Origin: Nephrocerus scutellatus
Lineage: Eukaryota > Arthropoda > Insecta > Diptera > Pipunculidae
DNA: 64,000 bases
Direction: 5' to 3'
NCBI GenBank assembly: GCA_947095585.1
Contig: OX352761.1
Location: forward strand, 186,001-250,000
The notes under the pieces were generated by a model. It saw only the letters and a program-made list of their open reading frames with translations. It made no database searches and was not told the DNA's origin. This document shows, one piece after another, positions 49,661 to 59,879 of the stretch (positions are counted from its first letter, which is position 1; each line of letters begins with the position of its first letter). Made by a program: the position numbers and the translations under genes.

Positions 49661-50040
49661 GTGAATAATCGCCAAAATAACTGTTTTTTAGTTTGGGCCT
49701 ATTTCAAAGTATTTTCTTTTTTCCACGCATCACATGGGCCACACGCGCCACATGCGAATCGCATCACACGTAGGATATTAAAATTTTCGCGTGACATTGA
49801 GATTGAGCTGCTCACAAAATTTCATCCATCTAGGTCGTGCGAAAAGTGGTGAAAAAGGACCTCAAAAAACGAGAAAATGGCGGCGTTTCCAACCATCACA
49901 CGCGACACACGCCACAAGTGGAGTGAGTGAGTTTGTTAAACTCACAAAATTCAAGATCTCTAGGTCGTGTGGAAGGTGATAAAAGCACCTGAAAATAGTC
50001 GAAAATGCAGACAAAAAGGGGTCAAGTGAAATTAAATATA
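49661..50040. repeat. CpG-rich unclassified repeat, copy 3, with internal tandem structure
   Basis: Homologous to 42635-42890. Within it CTCACAAAATTTCATCCATC (49811) and CTCACAAAATTCAAGATC (49940) start two units about 129 bp apart, each continuing TCTAGGTCGTG, GAAAAGTGG/GGAAGGTGA and ACCT...AAAA...GAAAATG. This suggests a satellite-like array that has lost most units. It begins directly at the RTE-1 tail. Confidence 0.75.
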
Positions 50041-51985
50041 AGTTTTGAAAAAGGAATTTGTTAGAAATATTGGCATAGGTTGATTTAAAGTCGTGGTCCA
50101 CGCCGCCCTAGCGAGGGACTCCAATAGAGCCTTATTGCGTTTCTGTGTAGGTGATCATAAAGTGTTTGATTTCATTTTGTGGTATTGGATTATTTGCTAA
50201 TGTTTTCAGTATTTAAGGAATTTTGAAGTCAGAGTTAAAACCAAGTGTCGGAATCATGTTAGAGTAAGTTAGATTGGAAGGTGATACTTGTTTATCCACT
50301 AGAGTTTACACTATCTCATCTCTCCTATTAGCCCGCTCTTAGATCTATACTGATGCTTTTTGAAAGCAGTCTCAGGTCGTTTAAAATGGTTGGTTTAAGG
50401 TTTAGGTGTCTATATGAACTGCTATACTGCCGGACATTTACATGGAAAGTGTGTGGGAATTTCTTTCGTTTTTTAATCCCACCAGTTCTAAGTTAAGTAC
50501 CGAAGCACAGTAACAAGTAAAAAATTATGGACAACTGTAATCACATAAGGATTGTATCAGCTTTTTACCTGCCTTCTGAAGTATATTACAGTGTCCGTAC
50601 GTTACTTCTTTCTCATTTCAACTGAACTAGACGTGCGGACGTGACAACTGTGTCAAATTGAAGTACCAAATATGTTAATATAGGAATATATTTTAATGAA
50701 TTCGTCAAAAGTAATTTAGTTTTATTATTTTCCTACATCGAGGTTACTACTCTTCCTCTACAATATTAAATGAATGCCCTTACTTGAAGACAAAAGGAGA
50801 AATACTTGACAAAATAATGAAAAGTGAAATTTTCAAAAACGATAACACATCCGAGAAAAATTATGTGACCAAAAGGTCGGCCTTATCATGCGTCTGGAAC
50901 ATATGCTCACGTCTACATAATGCAACTTTCACCAAAGAAATATCAAAATTTGATTAAAACTCTTATCGAAAACATGTAAATCTCAAGTACAAGAGTACGC
51001 ATTGCGCATGTATGTACTCTTGAAAGATTAAAAATGCTACCCGCATGCGCTTACTTAACGCACCTTTTTTCCTTAAGATGTATACCGCCTTGCAGCGAGG
51101 TGCAGTCCTCCTAAAAGAATAAGTTAAATAATTTCGCAGTTATCAGGATAAAATAAAAAAATCCCCTGACCAAACTTCCTGGGCTGATGCAAAAGTAATA
51201 AATTTTACAGAATTATGCAACTCTTGACAGCGGAATATGATGGACAAACTTGTTGCTCGCACTTACGAGTAAGCTCAATATTTTTCCATTAAAAAGTGAA
51301 ATTTTCATATTTTGTTTAATGTTATCAGCATTCAACAAAGTGGTGCACGCAACATGGCAAAACTTGTTCGTTGTTTATGGTAAGTATGGACCGGTAAGGA
51401 AGCTTGTGGGGGGGGGGGGGGGGGGGGGTGGATAATAATAATCATTATTTTTTTTTGAAAAAAAGTAAAAGTGACATGTGAAACCCTACTTTTCTGTTCA
51501 ATCTGAGTGGCTCGATTAATTTCGGATGAGTGGAGATTTGTTCTTTTTTTTGCTTCTTGTTGTTATACATGTGCTGTCTTTGCAAGATTAATATTTTTCA
51601 TCGTAAGCCATGCGAAACTCATCATATTCCTGTTTTGTTATTACAAGTTGGTAAGGTATATAAGTCAAGCCGTGGTTACTACACATGTAACATGTTGTAA
51701 GCGTTGTTGCTTAACTCCTTACATAATTCTCAATTACTCTCTCTTTTAAGTCAACTTAACATATAGGTTTAAAACATGAAAAGGGGATCTTCAAATGCAA
51801 GCTAACAAACCCAAGAAGTTTGAAAATGATAACAATCTAAACATACACGCTTGCAAATTTAAAGTTACCAATCAGAAAAGTGCAATTTCTGAACTTAGAA
51901 GAGGCAAAAAGTGACTGACGAAAAAATCGATCCTAACTGACTACCTTGCGGAACACCTTTATTTGCGAGTCAATTTAAAGAACAA
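50041..51985. other. No gene recognised
   Basis: AT-rich. Contains the 21-base poly-G run listed separately. No element motif is recognised. Confidence 0.5.
51408..51428. repeat. Poly-G homopolymer, 21 bases
   Basis: Uninterrupted G from 51408 to 51428 in otherwise AT-rich DNA, followed by TGGATAATAATAATC. It is the only G run of this size in the window. Confidence 0.95.
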
Positions 51986-51989
51986 ATCA

Positions 51990-53420
51990 TTTCATCATCA
52001 TTATATTTATACCGGGGTCCCCAGTCCGCACCTCTCGCAAAAAATCTATCAATCGGTACCGATTTCGAAACGATGTCATCTACTTCGACATCCCTAAGGT
52101 CTGGGCGCGCTGGTCTATTTCATCCTTCCAGCACAGGCTTAACCTGTCTCCCTGTTGTGTCTTATTAATTCTTTCATAAAAACTCTCCGAGCTGTGTCCT
52201 CTTTGATCATGCAAGCTAAGTGTCCTAGTAGGCCACCGAAGCCTACTGATTTTGATTCTCTTCAAGTTGTGAACATTGCTTAACGTTTTCAGATTCCACC
52301 GTTATAGAGTCTTCTTTCGGAATCGTCTTTCGCCAATATTTCGTTCGTGATTACCTTAGGGGGCCAACAATTATCCGTAATACTTTCCTCTTGAACGCTG
52401 CTAAGAGGTCAGAATTATTTTTCTAAGCACCCAAGTTTCAGGTCCATATGCAAGGACTGGTATCTAGGCTTTTTTGGATCTAAGCAACCGTGCGGATATT
52501 TGTGGTTCTATTCTGTTTTCGGCTGCTACAATTGATCAGAAATAGGTAAGGTATTAAACTACTTCGAACTCGCGCACGCCTATTTTAATTCAAATACGAA
52601 TGTGGAATCTTTTGCTCGCAAACGTGGCTATCAACATGTACTTTATTTTACTTTGATTTATGCCGCTGCTCGATCTGAATGAAAGCTTCTTGTACAGCTT
52701 TTAAGTGTCTATCAATAATGTCAATATCTTCTGCGTAAGCCAGTATTTTGATTGCTTTCATTAACATCAGTGTAAATAAGACGCAAAACGCAGTTAATAT
52801 TTTTTGTTGGACCCCGTTTAAGATGTTGAATCGGCTTAGTAGTTATATAATAATTGTCCAGCTGTTGCCTTGTTTGGGAGCTCCCTACTGTCTTTGTAAA
52901 TTTATACTCCGACTATGCAATCATAATAATACTAATAATAATATTCGGCACGACAGACCGCTGCGGTCCACGACCGAACTTCTCGCGACCATTTGTGTTT
53001 TGCATGCCTATTTTTGTACACAAATGGAAGGGACGTACAATTTAAGGCCGGATCCGAACGGGGAATTGAAAAGCTTTCCGTGATAAGTTATTACTCTCGG
53101 AACGTTTGTGAGACCTTCGCCAGAGGTGGGACACCGTGAAAAATACTTTTGGTGTTACTGGGATTCCAACCACACACCTCATGCTCAGTAGCCATGCGCA
53201 TTTCCACTGAGCCACGGCGCCCACTGCAATCATAGGCTGCTCAAAAGTCAGTAAACAGTTAATGTCTTACCCACAATGGAGCCACACTGATATGGGTCAA
53301 AAATGACTTTAGCGTATGGGGTTATCCTGTTTTTAGTAAGAGACTTCCAGTAGTTTTTGTCAGCTGAGCTGCGATGTCATCTTATCCCGAGGCGTTGTGT
53401 AATTGGACATATTTAAGTTT
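51990..53420 (-). mobile_element. RTE-1-related LINE, minus strand, interrupted by a SINE
   Basis: Minus-strand order: DNPIR/PYAKVIFDPYQCGSI (RT start, about 53320-53360; compare APYAKVIIGPYQCSFI at 60.2 kb), the SINE, then LAYAEDIDIIDRHLKAVQEA (YADD box with the first Asp changed to Glu, about 52695-52750), MKRIKISRLRW and SLCWKDEIDQRAQTLGMSK, ending CCCCGGTATAAATATAATGA with ATG repeats. It is more diverged than the other RTE-1 copies and is probably an older subfamily. It is the only copy on this strand. Confidence 0.8.
52916..53234 (-). mobile_element. tRNA-derived SINE (copy 2, full length) with perfect 10-bp TSD
   Basis: The 299-bp element (52926-53224) is flanked by TGCAATCATA at 52916-52925 and 53225-53234. 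On the minus strand the head reads GGCGCCGTGGCTCAGTGGAA, giving an A box TGGCTCAGTGG, and GTGTGGTTGGAATCCC gives a B box with one change. A body of about 200 bp follows, ending GTCTGTCGTGCCGAATATTA and ATT repeats. It is the longest copy and defines the family's ends. It is inserted into the minus-strand RTE-1 relative in the same orientation. Confidence 0.9.
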
Positions 53421-53480
53421 TTGGTTTCTCCTCGCCCATCGTATCTCTTAAATTGCTGTCTGTCAGCTTTATTCCAGAAC

Positions 53481-53587
53481 TATGACAGGGTGTTCAAAAA
53501 TATGCATGCTCAACACAAATGGTTGCGAGAAGTCAGGTCTTGGACCGTATGGTCTGTCGCGCCGATATTATTATTATATGACAGGGT
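53481..53587 (+). mobile_element. 5'-truncated SINE (copy 3) with perfect 11-bp TSD
   Basis: TATGACAGGGT at 53481-53491 and 53577-53587 flanks 85 bases that match only the 3' third of the SINE: CAAAAATATGCATGC, ACACAAATGGTTGCGAGAAG, GGTCTGTCGCGCCGATATTA and ATT tail. Truncation at the 5' end with an intact 3' end and a duplication is the expected outcome of target-primed reverse transcription. Confidence 0.9.
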
Positions 53588-53724
53588 ATCGGCAAACTCT
53601 TTACAGTGAGCGTATACGATCCAAAGAAAATTATCAAATCGTTCAGCCGTTTCCGTTGTCATCGTCATCCTAAATCAGTGCTTCTGAGAATGATTTGGAG
53701 TTCCGTAATAATGTTTTTTTTTGT

Positions 53725-53905
53725 TGGCGCCCTGGTAATTAGTGCGGCGGACTTCTGAGCAGGAGGTTTAAAGTACGAATTCCAGAAAAACACCAAAAAT
53801 CTTTTTCACATTTTGCGAATCTCTGACAAACTTCCAAGAGACTAATAACTGCCACTGAAAGGTTCTCAACTCGCCTTTGGAATATGGCATTAAATTTTAG
53901 GTCTA
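53725..53905 (+). mobile_element. SINE copy 4, 5' half, diverged
   Basis: Starts GGCGCCCTGGTAATTAGTGC, then GGACTTCTGAGCAGGAGG (as in copy 1), a B-box-like TACGAATTCCAG, ACACCAAAAATCTTTTTCAC and AGAGACTAATAACTG, then fades after about 53905. No tail or target duplication is visible, so the 3' end has been lost or has diverged. Confidence 0.75.
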
Positions 53906-55395
53906 CTGAATAACTGGAAACGGGTCTTAATTATTGATGCATTGTCTATCTTTAGAATTTCTGGTTGAGTACGCTTGCAGAAGAACGTTATTGAACAATT
54001 GCTGAATCATTCCAAGTAATTAATTTTACATTATTCGCTGGTCAACCGAATCGATGGTCAAAGCACCGGGTCAATGCAAAATGTCACGGCTGAATTGTTC
54101 TTACATTCGACCACGATTAATAATGTGGCTATAAATACGCTCTATTGCATATGACCGTTTTTTCTTCAACAAAAATTTAATTATAAACTACATAAAGAAG
54201 ACAATGAAGAAGAGAGAAAGTGCTTTTCATATGGGAAATACTAGTAGTTATTAATTTCGGGGGCGTGGCAGACATTTTTTAAACGCTTGATTACCTATGA
54301 GATGTACTGATAGTCATAACATGTACCGCCGTTCATGTCTATTGGGGTTTAAAACAAACTGAAGAATTATTAATGACTTGTCCCTCCTATGAGGTATAAG
54401 TTATTTGCCTCACTATTTTTCTGTACGCCCAAAGGCTGTTGACCAGACAGATAGTAGTTATTGCAATTGTTATGGTTGCTTGATTATAATTTTAAGATAT
54501 GCAAAGTTATTAAAATAAAGATGATAGACTTACAGATAGCGTCGTAGTAATGTTCAAGAATCACAATTGAATTTAATTCTTACCTGAAAGAAAAATAAAA
54601 AAAGAAGAAAATCAATAATAGGTAATTGACAAATTGAATTTTACGATGTAAATGAAATGTTAATGACCAATTATTTACTCGTACTTTTTATTTAGCAACC
54701 TTTGCTCCTACTCGCATTTTCAAAATTCCATAGAATAGTTAACAATTAAACGCAAGTGTTAATGCTATTAGAGTAATCCGTTTAATTTTCAAATAAACGA
54801 TACGTTGACCCAGTTACCGCACGAATAAAACAATACAAATTAAAACCTTTGTGGAAAGACCGCTAGTGAGGAGATCACAAATGCCGCTTGTAATGAAACT
54901 CGCAAATGCATGTCAATGCAACTCAGTAGCACTGTGATGGTATAATGTCTCTGTTATAAAAATGGATGCCTTCAACGGGGCGTAACGAAATTTGATGATC
55001 GCCGGTTGCTGTGGACGGACAATAACTAAACGCAATTGAAGGAAATTTTTATTGCTGTGAGGACAGTGGGTTTTTATTATGACTAAGTAGAATAGGAATA
55101 CGCTTTATGCCTCCATTTATGGTTCTACTGACTAGCAGAGAACTTGATTTCCACAGATTCGCAAAAATGATATCTTTTGACTCTTAAAATTTAACTTTAT
55201 TTTAAAACATAATTTTAAATTTTTAAGTGCGTAAAGTGTATTACCTCTTTCAATTTCCCATTTATCAAGCGACGGAGGGCAACCTGGAATCGTGGAAATA
55301 ACGAGCTAAGTGGTAACAATTGCAAATTATATTCAAAAATACTAACTCTATCTGATTGTTAATTTAGACAATTGGCTTAAAATCTATTTAATATG
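53906..55395. other. No gene recognised
   Basis: AT-rich, without frames or motifs I can assign. Confidence 0.5.
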
Positions 55396-55400
55396 TTACT

Positions 55401-55562
55401 ACTAGCTGAAGTGCCCGGCGTTGCTCGTGGCTTCATTAGCCACCCATCGTCTCCGGCGTTTCCCAGCTGCCCCATCCCACTGACCCCCACCAAGTTCACC
55501 CGCCCATTGACACTACACCCACTGACCTCCCGCCCACTGACCACTGAATGGTTTGTCAAAAC
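55401..55562 (-). mobile_element. Helitron-like 3' terminus with CCCACTGACC repeats
   Basis: Read on the minus strand it ends GCCACGAGCAACGCCGGGCA then CTTCAGCTAGT, with CTAGT at the very end (55405-55401). GGGATGGGGCAGCTGGGAAA upstream matches the block at 40.37 kb. Several short repeats of GTCAGTGGGxGGG-type sequence (55490-55550) lie internally. GC-rich, no coding. The 5' limit is unclear; sequence to about 55790 may belong to the same element. Confidence 0.5.
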
Positions 55563-56034
55563 TCTTTAAAACAGCAAATCTAACTGCTCGTATAGCTGCT
55601 AGTTTATAAGTTATACGCCAATAGAGTAGGGTTTTTCCAATTGGCGAGAATCGTCCTAACTATTGGCTAAGACTTAGACTAAAATTTCTATAAAAATGTG
55701 CCGTAGATCAGTACTAAGTACGTTCAGAGTTAAGAGAAGAAAATCAAAACGATATTGCTCAAAAAGAGGGGTTTTGCTGGAAGCCAGTACCTTCTCTAGG
55801 AGTAAATCTTGCTGCGGTGAAAGGGAATGACGTTTAAGAGCGAAATTTCTCTATACTATATTTTTTTATACGGACATTTTTTAACGCCAACTATCTACGA
55901 TATATTTCTACAAAGAAACCTAGACCTTTGCGATTGCTTTTTTTTCTGCAAAAGGGCCTCCTATCTAGGGCTTAGTAGTACCGTCACAGTCAGGGCTGCA
56001 AACTTGAAAAGTCCTGGAGAAGACCTAAGAGAAC

Positions 56035-57240
56035 ACATCGATGCTCATCATTATTTTTATCGATTTCAAAGCCGTATAAGACATTTATAGAGGCGAGCTG
56101 TCAGGTGATTTCCTAAACATAATATTGTTAAGAATTGTGTAAAATTGTGCAGATCCACCAAAGAGGAACAACTTTCTTCAAGTCAGTTCAACTAATGTTC
56201 TGATGATATAGATACTATAGACAGAACCCAACAAGCTGTCAGTGGTTCATTTGCAACATCGAGCCAGAAGCAACGAAGATGGAATTGGCGAAATTACGGC
56301 GGAATAAAGTATTTACCGTCAAAAGACGGGACACGCAACATCGACGTATTGATCAGAACGTCGCAGCTGTAAGTTTAAGGTAGTCGCTTAGGCTCTCTTT
56401 ATAACATCTGGCAATGACACCAGCTCATAAATCAAACAAATAATCGTTTCTTTGGGATACGAAGGCAATAAAGTGGTAAAGGCCTCTCTCAGACCACTCT
56501 TTGTATAAGTCCTTAATTGTCCCAGTCTTGCTCTATGGCGCTGAAGCATGGATTCTAACGCTTTTTGGTTAGACTACGAAAGCAATTAAGTAATAAAGGC
56601 CTCACTCAGGCTATTTCTTTTGTAAGACCTTAGTCGTCCCAGTCAGTCTTGCTCTCTTTCGCAAATCATGAACTATATCGCTGTTTCTTTGGTCAACGAA
56701 GGCATTTGAGTAGTAACGGCCTCTCTCGGACCATTCCTAGTATAAGACCTTAATCGTCCCAGTCAGCGTTGCTCTCTGTCGCTAATGCATAGACTATGTC
56801 GTTGTTTCTTTGGGGAACGAAGACATTTGAGTAGTAACGGCCTCTCTCGGACCACTCCTAAGACCTTAATCGTGCTAGTCTTGTTCTATGGCACTGAAGC
56901 ATAGTCTCAATCGAAAGCGGATGCAGACATTTAAAAAAATTTGCGGACGAATTTCTGTCCCGTTTGCGTTGATGAGCTTTGGAAAAGAAGATTCAATAAC
57001 GAATTATACGAGATTTACAGTGACCATTAATCTACGTACTAGACATTTGAAATGGCTAGGATATGTGGACCGCTTTGTAGACCGAATGGAATCCATCCCA
57101 GCCGTAGAAGAAGATATCGCGTTATATGACGTGAACAACAGGACAGTGACCTGCAAAGTATGGATGTGCGCTATTGGTGGTAGTTAGCAAAAGATCGTGC
57201 TAATTGGAGAGGAATTTTAGTTGAGGCCCGCTACCTAAGT
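56035..57240 (+). mobile_element. RTE-like LINE (family 3), RT remnant with quadruplicated segment
   Basis: Starts with IFIDFKAV-stop-DIYRGEL (motif A). After lost sequence, SLYKSLIVPVLLYGAEAWIL follows, a post-RT hallmark, within a segment repeated about four times (56446-56906). The tail reads KICGRISVPFA, DELWKRRFNNELYEIY, then FEMARICGPLCR in shifted frames, and ends NWRGILVEAR (about 57207-57235). The tail layout (R-x-FNxELYExY ... NWRGI) matches RTE-type LINEs but differs from RTE-1 and family 2. Confidence 0.7.
56446..56906 (+). repeat. Four tandem units of about 115-122 bp inside a LINE ORF
   Basis: Units start near 56446, 56561, 56683 and 56804. Each carries TTTCTTTGG (or a variant), ACGAAGxCAxTxxAGTxGTAA, GGCCTCTCTCxGACCA, AAGxCCTTAATCGTCCCAGT and a TTGCTCT(A/C)T(G/T) end. 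Units 3 and 4 are the most similar. The repeated piece encodes the SLYKSLIVPVLLYGAEA segment in unit 1. Confidence 0.85.
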
Positions 57241-58600
57241 ACCGAATTATATACTCTAAGATCCTTACAATAATACCATACAATAACTGAATGTAGCACC
57301 TAGATTTGACAATGTTCTTTCTCACCTTGTGTGGAATTAATTCGCGAAGTCATATTTATACAACTTTACGATAGGATGATTGATGCTGGATATGTGCAAC
57401 CCACATGCACCGCACCGCATCGCATACAACAACCTTACTTTAGAAGCATATTATTAAAACTTTGGATGATACTTCAAAAATATGTCAACGATTGAGGCAG
57501 ATTACATAATATATAACTATTATTTCATTAAATATATATCTTTTTGCATATAGATTTTTTATTAAAGGAAAAAAAATATTAACTTTTACACTAAATGGCA
57601 CATATCCAAGGTATAACTCTTGGCAACATTTTTTGTAAATACTTTATTAGTTATGAGTAACAAAGTTGTGGTCGTAATACATAATTAATAATTGGTAAGA
57701 TAGTTAGTTACGTATGTCTTCACACTTCAAGCCATCACTAAACCACCTTGACATAAAATGTACTCACAATGATGATGTGATTATAATAATGATGGGAAAA
57801 ATCTCGCTTATGTCATTTCCAAATCCAACTAATCGCTTAAATTAAATAAAATTAAATTACTACTACGTGCAAAAAGATTCATTTCGAAAGCTGTGAAAAA
57901 TTCAAATCATGTGAATGCGAGATGAGAAAAATTCACACGAAGCGATGTGCAGCATCATAACGAAAATCCAGGACTAGAAGCCAAAATGTATGACACTAAT
58001 TTTTTTTATTGCCTTCATAAAGGGGCAAAATTGTCATTTTTACTCTATGGCCTATGGGATTTAAGTGATAACTTTAGTATGCGAATCAGCACATAAAGAA
58101 CTAGCGGAGTTAAATAACTGTTTTGTCAGTTGACGCTCGATGTGCATAGAAATAACTTTTCTTATAACTTTGTGCAGATTTGAGTAGATACGATTGGAAA
58201 AGTAAACATGGAAACATAGCTGTTCTTGTTATGTGTTTCATGTTCATCATTAGTGGCTTTACAAACGAGGTTCTGACTTTGTTGGAATCATTTTTAACTG
58301 ATGTCGTCCTGTTTACTATCTATAAACTCTGGTCGTATTGGTGTACATCATTTGCCATCATTCCAACTAAGGCTTGGTCTGCGCAAATGCCAGTTGGTTA
58401 GTCAAGTTAGTCAATGCATTTTGCAGTCAAGAGTTTGCCGAGCATAGCCACTTGACAAAACCGACCGACCGCTCCATTTAACCCTGATTTACTTTTGATC
58501 GTCAGTTGAGCAGCGTGCTTGAATACCGCTCTCAGCTGGCCATCTAGCTACGTTTCGTTTTGATCGCCAGCCGATCAGCGTGCTCTCGAACGAGGCGTCC
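57241..58600. other. No gene recognised
   Basis: AT-rich. A 73-codon plus frame (58180-58401) is hydrophobic but matches no family I know. Two similar blocks (GATCGTCAGTTGAGCAGCGT at 58498 and GATCGCCAGCCGATCAGCGT at 58562) lie about 64 bp apart. Confidence 0.5.
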
Positions 58601-58604
58601 AACC

Positions 58605-58705
58605 AAATGAATGGTCCATTTCTAGAGATAATACGGTACCGAAATGTCACCTCAATAACTCGATTGTTTGGCCGGCTGTGTGGTACGTGGCGCTGTTTTA
58701 TTGTC
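58605..58705 (-). mobile_element. mariner-type transposase fragment (DGATCHTA family)
   Basis: The minus strand reads NSATYHTAGQTIELLR, a stop, then HFGTVLSLEM. This corresponds to DGATCHTAGQTIELL in the 8.7-kb copy and KFGDRVISRNG at 63.85 kb. The catalytic Asp reads Asn. Only about 30 residues remain. Confidence 0.7.
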
Positions 58706-58724
58706 CTTTCAAATCTCTAAAAAA

Positions 58725-59750
58725 TTGCAACTCAAATAACAATTTGTTTCAATAAAATATTTACCCAAATTAAATATTCACTAAAAACTCTAAAAACTGA
58801 AATTAGCAGTCGAAAGTATTGATTATGCTATCCTCTGAAAGAAATACCAACAACCAGCTGCATTATGCATTTAACTAACAGCTTTACTTCGTCCATATAA
58901 TGCGATATGGTATTACGCACAAAATCGAAATTAATATTCGAAAATCATAGAAATCATGGATAGAGTGAATTGCAAAATCAACTGCAATTAGGCGAGTAAT
59001 TAATTGAAGGATAACAACATTTGCATTTAAAATATTTGTGTTTTTTTAGATAGTCGGTCGGTCGGACCGCCGAACAGTTTGTACAAAAGTCAACATTTTG
59101 CTGCAAACGCCGGTTAACTCGTTTTCCCATTAGTAGCTTTTACTTTTGACAAATACGCACTAAAGTTATAAATATTTCATACGGGCAGATACAACGTGAA
59201 CATTTTATCGTTTTGCTGTGAAGAAACTCTATTATAAGTTTGTGCCTCTCGTTTCATTCAATTAATCACAAAACAATCGGCATCTGAGATAATGCCATCA
59301 GGACAGAAATGATAAAAATGTAAACAAAATTTGTACGTGCAGTTTAAGCGAAATACAAATGCATGACGTATCGCAACAAATCTCATCGTAGATATCATCA
59401 ATGATTAAAATTTGTCTTTTAATCACGCAACCGTACGGTTGACAACTCTTTTCCTTTCTGCGAGTGTAATGCGTAGCAAGTGGCACGAGCTCGGTCAGTC
59501 AGTAGGTACGTGGCATAGAAACACTTGCGACTTGAGAGTAAAAAAGTAAAAGTAAAACGTTGCAGATGCTTTTTAAGCATTCAATAGAAGGAAATAGTTT
59601 TCGGACGTAGTAAGTTCGTGAAGTTTATCAGAAAAGTTTGCATAAACCTGAAGCTGGCAAAACCTAATTTCTTAACCAGAATATATATTTTAAAAACGAT
59701 AAGGTAATCTGGTAAAATACCCTCAAGCATGCTTTAATAATAAAAAAATA
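58725..59750. other. No gene recognised
   Basis: AT-rich. A GTCGGTCGGTCGGACC simple patch lies at about 59054-59070. No frames assigned. Confidence 0.5.
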
Positions 59751-59754
59751 AAAA

Positions 59755-59835
59755 AAAAACTATGGTCTACCCCAAGGCAGACATTTAGGCCCAGTAGCAT
59801 TCCTTCTCTTTGTGAATTTTAATACATAGAACAAC
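59755..59835 (+). mobile_element. LINE reverse transcriptase fragment (GxPQGxxLGP motif)
   Basis: The plus strand reads YGLPQGRHLGPVAFLLFVNF, the motif B' region of a jockey/CR1-like RT, followed by a stop and unreadable sequence. It is preceded by an A-rich run. Too short to place in a family. Confidence 0.65.
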
Positions 59836-59879
59836 TCTGAACTAAAGTTATCATTAACTAGATTACCAGTGCCAGCACC

